In this document: positions 1-5,016 of the stretch, piece by piece
Layout: every line of letters starts with the position of its first letter
Position numbering within the stretch: position 1 is the first letter of the stretch
Assembly: GCA_002254335.1 (NCBI GenBank)
Contig: NIVA01000056.1
Span: 1 to 8,501 of the forward strand
From: Bacteroidetes bacterium 4572_114
GTDB taxonomy: Bacteria > Bacteroidota > Bacteroidia > Bacteroidales > 4484-276
Direction of reading: 5' to 3'
Length of the DNA: 8,501 nt
Position numbers and translations under genes: made by a program
The notes under the pieces: model-generated
Database searches by the model: none
Told to the model about the DNA's origin: nothing
Seen by the model: only the letters and a program-made list of their open reading frames with translations

Positions 1-315
1 GGGAAAAAGGGTATGGCAAGCACAACAACGGATTTGGCAAACAAGGAAAAAGTTTTAAAAGATTCAGTATTGCCAAAAACTATCGGTATCGAAAAAATTG
101 CACCTGGACAAAAAAAACATCAATCACCAATAAAAAGGGTAGAAAAACTCCCTAAAGAAAACATAGAGAGCGACTTACCGGATTTCGCCAAAATCTCGAA
201 TGTGACCGAAAAGAAACGAAAATTTTTCAGTTTCATGAGGCCTTCTGTAATTGCGGAAAACAGACATATTATTGACGAAAGGAATTTTGTTGCCAACTGC
301 AAATTACCGGATTGA
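1..315 (+). pseudogene. N-terminal part of a frameshifted Bax-like glucosaminidase (5' end outside window)
   Basis: This reading frame is open from the left edge of the window, so the ATG at 13 need not be the true start; a signal peptide or membrane anchor expected for this family may lie upstream. The visible part begins with a lysine-rich, low-complexity linker (about residues 1-60 from the ATG). It then reads EKKRKFFSFMRP...AENRHIIDERN, which resembles the segment just before the catalytic domain of Bax-type proteins (a KxRFFxxLxPxxxxEN-like pattern, from memory). The frame then ends at a TGA at 313-315, exactly where the downstream frame takes over with the rest of the family's sequence. 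Together the two pieces make one protein of about 250 residues, near the size of E. coli Bax. Deleting one T from the TTTT run at 285-288 would join them as ...DERNLLPTANYRIEH. It could be a true pseudogene, a sequencing error or, less likely, programmed frameshifting. Confidence 0.6.
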
Positions 316-766
316 ACACACCGATTTTTCCAATAATCTGGCTTACGATGATTTGATGGTACATGTTGATATTATTCCTGCCGGGCTGGCACTTACCCAG
401 GCGGCACTTGAATCGGCATGGGGCACTTCCTATTTTTCGCGAAAGGTAAATAATATTTTCGGCCAGTGGTGCTTCGAACCGGGCTGTGGCGTTGTTCCCC
501 GAAGACGTCCTTCAGGGGAAACTTATGAAGTTATGGTTTTTGATAGCGTTTCGCAATCGGTAAGGTCGTACATGCTTTTCCTTAATTCCCATCCTTTTTT
601 TAGCCAAATGAGGCAGTCCCGGTTATCAAACAGAAAAAAAGATGAAAAGCCCAGTGCCTATTTGATGGCCGGTGGGTTGTCAAAATATTCGGCACGGGGA
701 GATGTTTATGTTAATGAATTACGGAGCATGATAAAAACGAACACGAAATATATGGGCCTGGATTAA
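251..766 (+). CDS. Glucosaminidase (Bax/GH73-like) catalytic domain, second half of the frameshifted gene
   Basis: This frame carries the catalytic domain of a Bax-like N-acetylglucosaminidase, a lysozyme-fold enzyme that cuts glycan strands of peptidoglycan in the periplasm. The diagnostic stretch is VDIIPAGLALTQAALESAWG (residues 39-58), followed by SYFSRKVNNIFGQWCF. E54 in ALESAWG is the expected catalytic glutamate, and NNIFGQW is the conserved motif after it. Next come GCGVVPRRR, a FDSVSQSVRSYMLFLNSHPFF segment and a C-terminal GGLSKYSARGDVYVNELRSMI, all in family order, so the domain is complete to its 3' end. The ATG at 251 is only the first Met in this frame and overlaps the upstream frame; homology really begins around 285-310, so a native start here is unlikely. 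The domain assignment is firm; whether a functional full-length protein is made is uncertain because of the frameshift. Confidence 0.75.
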   Translation: MRKTDILLTKGILLPTANYRIEHTDFSNNLAYDDLMVHVDIIPAGLALTQAALESAWGTSYFSRKVNNIFGQWCFEPGCGVVPRRRPSGETYEVMVFDSVSQSVRSYMLFLNSHPFFSQMRQSRLSNRKKDEKPSAYLMAGGLSKYSARGDVYVNELRSMIKTNTKYMGLD

Positions 767-771
767 TTCCA

Positions 772-811
772 GGTCCCGGTAAAATTAATTTGTAATAATT
801 TGCCGGGGACC
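772..811. terminator. Hairpin between convergent genes, possible terminator
   Basis: An inverted repeat lies six bases after the glucosaminidase stop. GGTCCCGGTAAA (772-783) pairs with TTTGCCGGGGACC (799-811), giving about 12 pairs with one bulged G and one G:T wobble around a 15-base AT-rich loop. It sits between two converging genes, where a shared terminator is expected. Neither side has a clean T-run, so intrinsic termination is only a possibility. Confidence 0.4.
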
Positions 812-824
812 CTTTGGATTGGTA

Positions 825-933
825 CTTCCACTTCTTCCAATCCTTCCACCTTTCCTCTTCCCACCCTTCCACCTTCCACCTTCCATTTTTCCACTGTTCC
901 ATCTTTCCCTTTTCCATCCTTCCCCTTTTTCTC
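825..933. repeat. Degenerate CCTTCCA heptamer polypyrimidine tract
   Basis: This spacer is almost pure C/T on the plus strand (A/G on the minus strand) and is made of imperfect copies of a heptamer, CCTTCCA. The clearest copies are CCTTCCACCTTCCACC at about 869-885. Variants such as TTTTCCA, CTGTTCCA and TTTCCC follow. It fills the space from just past the hairpin to directly against the stop codon of the permease gene. Open frames that cross it are low-complexity and not credible genes. Confidence 0.75.
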
Positions 934-934
934 G

Positions 935-2173
935 TCAAATCATCTTCCCAACAAAATAGGATATCACCAAAACGATGCCCGAAATAAATATTAAAACAGT
1001 TCCGGTTGTTCGGTACTGCTTGAAGATGGTTTGTTTGAAAACAATAATTACCGGTATGAAATACAAAAACAGGGAATTCAATGGGGCGATTATTTCGCCA
1101 AACAGATCAATGATGTTAATGTTTGTAATAGTAATCAACCATAGCGAAACAGTTGCAAAAGAATAAAAGATAACCTCCGATTTGATACTTGTTTCCCCTG
1201 TCTGTTTTGTTTTAAAAAACCCTGAGATCAATTCCAGGCCACTGGAGCGGAAACCCAGGGCAACCCCAAAAAAGGATGTAGTTAATGCGATAAGGCTAAT
1301 TGCTGTGTCAAAATATTTGAGAAATGGATTGTTTTGCGTATCGCCGAGCAGTGCCAGTATTGATATGTTTTCGGCACTTGCCTTTTTCAATTCCTCAACG
1401 TCCAGTGCAAAAACACAGGAAAAAACAAAAAACAACACAAAGGTCATGAGAAAAATGACCGTTATCTTTAAAACCCGGGATGATCTTTTTTCCACTTCAG
1501 AAGCAGGGGCATCGCTGTTTCTGAAACTTATGACCATTGGCGAGATCACCGAGTAAAACATAAATGACATAATCAGCAGAGGAAAAACCAGGAAGAATTG
1601 CTTAATAAATTCAGTAAATGAAGGAAATACCATTAGCCGTTCTAAATCCCACATCCCGATAAGCATAATCGAAAGTGTCAATAATAGCAGTATGAGGATT
1701 ACACTCAAAACACCTAAAATTTTAATAAGTGCTTGTTTGCTAAATTTGAGGATAGTGAAATAGAATACCAGCAAGAAAAGACTCAGGTAAGGGCCTTTTG
1801 CCAGGTTATGTTTTGTGATCCCGTTTTCGTGAAAAAAATCCCCCAGGTCATTGGTCAACCCAATGGAATATGCGATCAACAACACAAACAGAAAAACGAC
1901 AAACAAAATATTTATGACAAGACCGGTTTTATTTCCGAGAAAAAGTTTTACCGCACCTGTAAAGTCAATGGGTTTCGGTGTATTATTTACTATTCGTGCA
2001 TAAAGGCGCTGCGAAGGATAGACCAGGGGATAGACCAGGAGCGATGCTGAAATTAAAACCCATAAACCACCCATGCCGGCCTGGATTGGCAGAAATAATA
2101 TCCCGGCACCAACAGCCGTTCCAAAAAGGGTGAATATCCAGTATGAATTTTCTGGGATGTTGTTTTTTTCCAT
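935..2173 (-). CDS. HAAAP-family amino-acid permease (SdaC/TdcC-like)
   Basis: This 412-residue inner-membrane protein fits the hydroxy/aromatic amino-acid permease family, proton-coupled importers that include E. coli SdaC (serine, 429 residues) and TdcC (threonine/serine). The family signature is the first membrane segment, GTAVGAGILFLP (residues 18-29), followed by QAGMGGLW, closely resembling SdaC's GTAIGAGVLFLPINAGVGG. About 11 membrane segments are visible, roughly at 11-30, 33-53, 84-107, 126-144, 152-174, 186-210, 236-256, 290-306, 332-350, 353-379 and 391-410. SYWIF before the first helix, AYSIGLTND (101-109) and FYSVISPMVISFR (206-218) also fit the family. The ATG at 2173-2171 places a short cytoplasmic N-terminus before helix 1, as expected. 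It looks intact. It stands alone: no serine deaminase or other metabolic gene is adjacent, so the substrate (serine, threonine or an aromatic amino acid) cannot be chosen. I saw no convincing promoter upstream. Confidence 0.9.
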   Translation of the reverse strand: MEKNNIPENSYWIFTLFGTAVGAGILFLPIQAGMGGLWVLISASLLVYPLVYPSQRLYARIVNNTPKPIDFTGAVKLFLGNKTGLVINILFVVFLFVLLIAYSIGLTNDLGDFFHENGITKHNLAKGPYLSLFLLVFYFTILKFSKQALIKILGVLSVILILLLLTLSIMLIGMWDLERLMVFPSFTEFIKQFFLVFPLLIMSFMFYSVISPMVISFRNSDAPASEVEKRSSRVLKITVIFLMTFVLFFVFSCVFALDVEELKKASAENISILALLGDTQNNPFLKYFDTAISLIALTTSFFGVALGFRSSGLELISGFFKTKQTGETSIKSEVIFYSFATVSLWLITITNINIIDLFGEIIAPLNSLFLYFIPVIIVFKQTIFKQYRTTGTVLIFISGIVLVISYFVGKMI

Positions 2174-2314
2174 GTGTTTAAATTTTAACCATAAAAGGCA
2201 TAATAGGGCATATGAGAAAAAACGTAACGACTTAATCGTGAATGTGGTTTATTGTTAAATCATGGACGTTTCATCTTTATGATCCTTGAGAAATTAAAAC
2301 GATTTCGAAATTAT

Positions 2315-2344
2315 TTAGCTGTTTTTTCAATAGTCAACAGCTAA
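2315..2344. repeat. Perfect 9-bp inverted repeat
   Basis: TTAGCTGTT (2315-2323) and AACAGCTAA (2336-2344) are exact reverse complements separated by 12 bases. It sits immediately left of the GC-rich palindromic element. It could be a weak hairpin, a protein-binding site or part of the element's boundary; nothing decides between these. Confidence 0.4.
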
Positions 2345-2350
2345 CTTTTG

Positions 2351-2516
2351 CTACCAAAGGCCCCCTCCAGCTCCCCCTTGATGGGGAGGATTCCTCCGCG
2401 CTGGCCGCTGCCGTGGCTTGTGCGTGGGGACTCCCTTCCCCTGCCCATCCATACGGACTTGCTTCGCTTCGTACGGGTTTCCTGCGGTCACAGGGGGAGG
2501 GTCGGGGATGGGGTCT
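2351..2516. repeat. GC-rich palindromic intergenic element (MITE/REP-like)
   Basis: A block of about 165 bases is far richer in G and C than its surroundings and has inverted ends. The left end reads GGCCCCCTCCAGCTCCCCC (from 2359) and the right end CAGGGGGAGGGTCGGGGATG (from 2491), whose reverse complement matches the left end imperfectly. Inside are smaller hairpins: CTCCCC/GGGGAG around 2372-2388, and CCATACG/CGTACGG at about 2449-2476 with a CTTGCTTCGCTT-like loop. It encodes no protein I can support. The architecture suggests a non-autonomous, folded interspersed repeat; similar CCCCCTCC...GGAGGGGG elements occur between genes in Bacteroidota, in my recollection. Other copies in the genome would be needed to prove this. 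Confidence 0.55.
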
Positions 2517-2575
2517 TAATGATTCTGCAAATAAAATAGCCAGCTAAAATAGTTACCATCCGTTTATAATTTTGC

Positions 2576-2591
2576 CACGAATGCACGAATG
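2576..2591. repeat. CACGAATG tandem octamer
   Basis: Two exact adjacent copies of CACGAATG are followed directly by a run of seven T. This resembles short CACGAAT-type repeats that I recall from Bacteroidota intergenic DNA. No function can be assigned. Confidence 0.4.
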
Positions 2592-2696
2592 TTTTTTTAA
2601 TAAATATAATCCCCAAAAATCGGGGCAAGCTAAACATTTGCGTGTTAAACATTTAATTCTGGGTGTTACATTTGGAATTGATAGTTCAATTAATGT

Positions 2697-2939
2697 TTAT
2701 CTATCAAATAGCCATCCACTATAAGCATGTATAATTTCCCAGTTTTCCGGTTCATAGTCGATTGGCTCAGTTGTGCATAATGGGTAATGGTGCTTTTTCC
2801 CTCCTTTTTTTTCCTTAACAATAACCCCCTTCATATCATCAAAACCGCTTATCGATTTTACACTTACCTCATGGCCCACTGATTTCAGGGCATTCTTCAA
2901 ATCTTCTTTCGATTTTGATACTAATGTTATGTCATCCAT
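2697..2939 (-). CDS. Small hypothetical protein, second gene of an apparent operon
   Basis: This 80-residue protein is not one I recognise. It starts MDDITLVSKSKEDLKNALKSVGHEV, with an amphipathic helix-like segment, then a lysine-rich basic stretch (VKEKKGGKKHH, about residues 41-51), and ends in an acidic-aromatic tail, YEPENWEIIHAYSGWLFDR. There is no signal peptide or membrane segment, so it is probably cytoplasmic. It begins 29 bases after the stop of the 489-residue gene on the same strand, so the two are probably co-transcribed. Its spacing, base composition and non-repetitive sequence support a real gene, but there is no functional evidence. Confidence 0.6.
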   Translation of the reverse strand: MDDITLVSKSKEDLKNALKSVGHEVSVKSISGFDDMKGVIVKEKKGGKKHHYPLCTTEPIDYEPENWEIIHAYSGWLFDR

Positions 2940-2968
2940 GTTTTCTAATTATATTTTAACCCTTCCCA

Positions 2969-4438
2969 TCAAACCAACCCAGCTTTACGAAACTCATCTT
3001 TTAATGCCGGCAGGTTTGGTTTGTGGTTATATAGACCCATTATTAATTGTTTTGTTTTATTTTGGAAACCGGATATTTTTTTTGATATGTTCAACCATGA
3101 AGCTATCCTGCTATATGCCCCTCGTCCCCTTTCGCTGTTTATGGCATTGTTGGCTTTTTTCTCGATTGTCATAAAACAGAACACGGGATAAACATTTAAA
3201 ATCGGCTCGATAAGTTTGTTAAAATCATAAGAATCAAGGTTTTTTTCTACAATCTCTTTTATTTTATCGAATTGCTTTTCTACTGTATAAATTTCTGAAC
3301 GAAATACCAAAGCCCATTTTAACTCATTGTGAAGGCCCTCTTTTTCTGTTTCGGTAAGGATGTTTTTAATTTCTTTATAATCGGAAATTTGACGCTTGCT
3401 TATACAAAGCTCGGTATAAACATCTTTATAAAAACCTTGATCATGTTCAATTTTAAGGTCCGGGGCTATTTCTTTTGCCCAATATCTTTTATCATCCTTA
3501 AAAAGTTCTTTTGCTGCTGATATATAATTATTGATGTCCTCTGTGTAATAATACCCTAAAAGTTCGTGGCCAACCTTTTGGTCAATCAAATAAAACTTCC
3601 TTGCATGTTCCAGCCAACTTTTTTCGTTCCCAAGCCTTTTTTCAAGCTGCAATGAATATTGGGGGAAATACTTTTTATCAATTTTTGTTATATTGCTTAA
3701 CCCCTTTACGTTTTCATCGTCATCTATAGAGTTGAGCAATGCAAGCAACAGCCCCTCAAAGATTTTGATATCTTCAAAGCAATCATTTTTCTTTGTGTGG
3801 AAATAGTTGAAAAACAACTTGATGGTATTTATTAATTTCCGGTCTGCTATTGATGCTATCGAGATTTTTTCAATTGCATAATCAACAAAACCTTTGTGCA
3901 TATCCATGAAATATCCGTTTGCCGAATCACCTAAATTATCATAAGGGTCATTTATATTAGCCTCTACCGAAGCAAAATAAAAGGCCAATAAATCGGCAAC
4001 AACGGTTTCGGTATCGTCTGTTATTATCAGCGAGACCAAATGCTCTTTCATATAATCAAACAATTCATCGGCTTCCTGTTGGGCCATATGTTGTTCGGCT
4101 TCCCATTCTTCGATATATCCACTATGGGGCGGTGAATAATTGTCCCAGTCGGTATCTTCCAGGTTTAGGCTTTCCATCTCCGAAAGGTATTCATCATAGG
4201 AACCTTCGACCAAACCGGCAAAATCATCATTGTCAACAGTAGTTTCGCTATTAGTGCAGGCATCAATAGAAATGCTATCAATAAAACCCTGTCTCAATTT
4301 ATCTTCTTTGTCTAAAAGCTGAAACAAATATTCTGTTTTTTCCTTTTCTGAAACTTTATTGAATATCTCTTTAAAATCCATATCTAATTTTATGTTTTGT
4401 GAATAGTTGACACACCGGGTAAAATTAGTAGTTTTCAT
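2969..4438 (-). CDS. Hypothetical alpha-helical repeat protein, possibly SWIM-associated/DUF6880-like
   Basis: This 489-residue soluble protein has no signal peptide or membrane helices. After a short leader it shows FKEIFNKVSEKEKTEYLFQLLDKEDKLRQGFI (about 22-53), then a strongly acidic stretch around 65-125 (EGSYDEYLSEMESLNLEDTD, EEWEAEQHMAQQEADE). From about 130 it is continuous helical repeat-like sequence, including WLEHARKFYLIDQKVGHELL and a closing YNHKPNLPALKDEFRKAGL. That closing pattern (K-P-x-L-x-x-E-x-x-K-A-G-L) recalls the C-terminal helical regions of SWIM zinc-finger or DUF6880-type proteins; this is from memory and tentative. No zinc-binding SWIM motif or catalytic motif is visible. 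The true start may be Met20 (ATG at 4381), since residues 1-19 do not look conserved. The gene is visibly more AT-rich than the DUF2723 gene, which could mean an accessory origin. Upstream there is only a weak promoter-like TTTG followed by AGTTTTTG. Confidence 0.7.
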   Translation of the reverse strand: MKTTNFTRCVNYSQNIKLDMDFKEIFNKVSEKEKTEYLFQLLDKEDKLRQGFIDSISIDACTNSETTVDNDDFAGLVEGSYDEYLSEMESLNLEDTDWDNYSPPHSGYIEEWEAEQHMAQQEADELFDYMKEHLVSLIITDDTETVVADLLAFYFASVEANINDPYDNLGDSANGYFMDMHKGFVDYAIEKISIASIADRKLINTIKLFFNYFHTKKNDCFEDIKIFEGLLLALLNSIDDDENVKGLSNITKIDKKYFPQYSLQLEKRLGNEKSWLEHARKFYLIDQKVGHELLGYYYTEDINNYISAAKELFKDDKRYWAKEIAPDLKIEHDQGFYKDVYTELCISKRQISDYKEIKNILTETEKEGLHNELKWALVFRSEIYTVEKQFDKIKEIVEKNLDSYDFNKLIEPILNVYPVFCFMTIEKKANNAINSERGRGAYSRIASWLNISKKISGFQNKTKQLIMGLYNHKPNLPALKDEFRKAGLV

Positions 4439-4546
4439 TTAAGGTTGCGGTTTCCCACATCAAAAACTTTTCTTTTCATCTTTTTTCAAAACCAAGTTTA
4501 CATCTGGCTTCCTGTCGCTTGCATTAAATAGGGATGGCTACGGGAC

Positions 4547-4590
4547 AAAAAAAAGCCCTGTAAAACTATTGTTTACAAGGCTTTTAATTT
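4547..4590 (-). terminator. Intrinsic terminator of tRNA-Gln
   Basis: AAAAGCCCTGTAAA (4551-4564) pairs with TTTACAAGGCTTTT (4572-4585) with a single C/A mismatch and a 7-base loop. On the minus strand the hairpin starts a few bases past the tRNA's CCA end and is followed by eight or more T, a textbook intrinsic terminator. It isolates the tRNA from the minus-strand operon that begins at 4438. The other side (4586-4594) is also T-rich, so it could work in both directions. Confidence 0.8.
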
Positions 4591-4596
4591 TTTTGG

Positions 4597-4669
4597 TTGC
4601 CCGACCAGGGCTCGAACCTGAACTCTTCTGAACCAAAATCAGACGTGTTGCCAATTACACCATCGGGCA
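4597..4669 (-). tRNA. tRNA-Gln (anticodon TTG)
   Basis: The minus strand folds as a complete cloverleaf. The acceptor is TGCCCGA with TCGGGCA, followed by discriminator A and a genome-encoded CCA at 4596-4594. The D-arm is GTGT/ACAC with loop AATTGGCA. The anticodon arm is TCTGA/TCAGA with loop TTTTGGT, whose third to fifth bases give TTG, so it reads CAA as glutamine. The T-arm is TCAGG/CCTGG around TTCGAGC. The U1-A72 first pair is the same as in E. coli tRNA-Gln. Mature length is 76 bases with CCA (4594-4669). It is a single-gene unit with its own promoter and terminator. Confidence 0.97.
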
Positions 4670-4690
4670 ATCGTTCCCTAATAAGGGACT

Positions 4691-4721
4691 GCAAAAGTAG
4701 CACCTTTTTTTTAAATCCAAA
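4691..4721 (-). promoter_or_regulatory. Bacteroidota-type promoter of tRNA-Gln
   Basis: On the minus strand TTTG (4721-4718) is followed after 18 bases by TACTTTTG (4699-4692) and then C. This is an exact match to the TTTG / TAnnTTTG promoter described for Bacteroides. Transcription would start around 4684, leaving a leader of roughly 15 bases before the tRNA's 5' end, which suits a tRNA precursor. The boxes were read by eye. Confidence 0.75.
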
Positions 4722-4889
4722 TAAATTCAAAGAAAATAATTGATTAAATAGATGAAAAAGCCATGATTGAACGAATAATAAAATGAAAGGCACTAATATT
4801 CTGATACAATAATTTCACAAATGGGGAGCTTTACATTTTTCTATATCAGATTAATTAATTGGTCTGTCGGCAGTCAACGGTTTTCGCAA

Positions 4890-4917
4890 TCGAAACCTGA
4901 AACTTGAAACTTGAAAC
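4890..4917. repeat. TTGAAAC heptamer tandem repeat, four copies
   Basis: Four consecutive heptamers read TCGAAAC, CTGAAAC, TTGAAAC, TTGAAAC; the last two are identical and the first two differ by one or two bases. They lie 99 bases before the DUF2723 start codon. Short CTGAAACTTGAAAC-type repeats are, in my recollection, common in Bacteroidota intergenic DNA. Confidence 0.7.
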
Positions 4918-4972
4918 AACCCCCATTTCACACCAAGATTAATTAATTTAATGCCCAATAAACTAAAATGTT

Positions 4973-4980
4973 TACTTTCG
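4973..4980 (+). promoter_or_regulatory. Candidate -7 box for the DUF2723 gene
   Basis: TACTTTCG matches TAnnTTTG at all but one position and is followed by CC. It would place the transcription start around 4987, giving a leader of about 30 bases. No good TTTG stands at the right distance upstream (only TTTA some 22 bases away), so the call is weak. Confidence 0.3.
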
Positions 4981-5016
4981 CCGATCCAATTTACTCATTC
5001 CTAAAATATTGACTGA

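Larger units (their letters stand above)
2174..2696. other. Gene-free gap rich in repeats
   Basis: This 523-base stretch lies between the start of the permease gene and the end of the small-protein gene; both are on the minus strand. I see no credible gene in it. It holds a 9-bp perfect inverted repeat (2315-2344), a GC-rich palindromic element (about 2351-2516), an 8-bp tandem duplication (2576-2591) and a short CCCC/GGGG hairpin at 2612-2625. The remainder is AT-rich. Around 2631-2673 there are loose direct repeats of TTAAACATTT and GTGTTA(A)ACATTT. Confidence 0.6.
4670..5016. other. Intergenic region between divergent tRNA and DUF2723 gene
   Basis: This 347-base gap separates a minus-strand tRNA from a plus-strand gene, so it must hold both promoters. 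It contains the tRNA promoter, 13-bp direct repeats at 4848-4860 and 4936-4948, a TTGAAAC heptamer repeat and a weak promoter candidate near 4973. I see no gene in it. The stretch 4722-4847 is AT-rich and shows nothing further that I can name. Confidence 0.6.

Noticed and set aside
711..994. Open frames on both strands across the polypyrimidine tract
   Set aside because: Their translations are low-complexity (K/W/E-rich or S/F/P-rich) products of the CCTTCCA repeat and overlap real genes at their ends.
2348..2539. A 63-codon plus-strand frame over the GC-rich element
   Set aside because: It is created by the high GC of the palindromic element, has no conserved motif, and its ends coincide with the repeat rather than with gene signals.
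2612..2625. CCCC/GGGG hairpin as terminator of the two-gene operon
   Set aside because: The stem is only four pairs, no T-run follows on the minus strand, and it lies about 70 bases past the stop codon.
4461..4490. Promoter for the 489-residue gene
   Set aside because: A TTTG and an AGTTTTTG stand at roughly the right spacing on the minus strand, but the -7 box lacks the TA and the region is A/T-rich enough for a chance match.
2697..4669. Genomic island integrated at tRNA-Gln
   Set aside because: There is no integrase, and I found no second copy of the tRNA 3' end in the window to serve as an attachment site. The AT-rich operon beside the tRNA is suggestive only.
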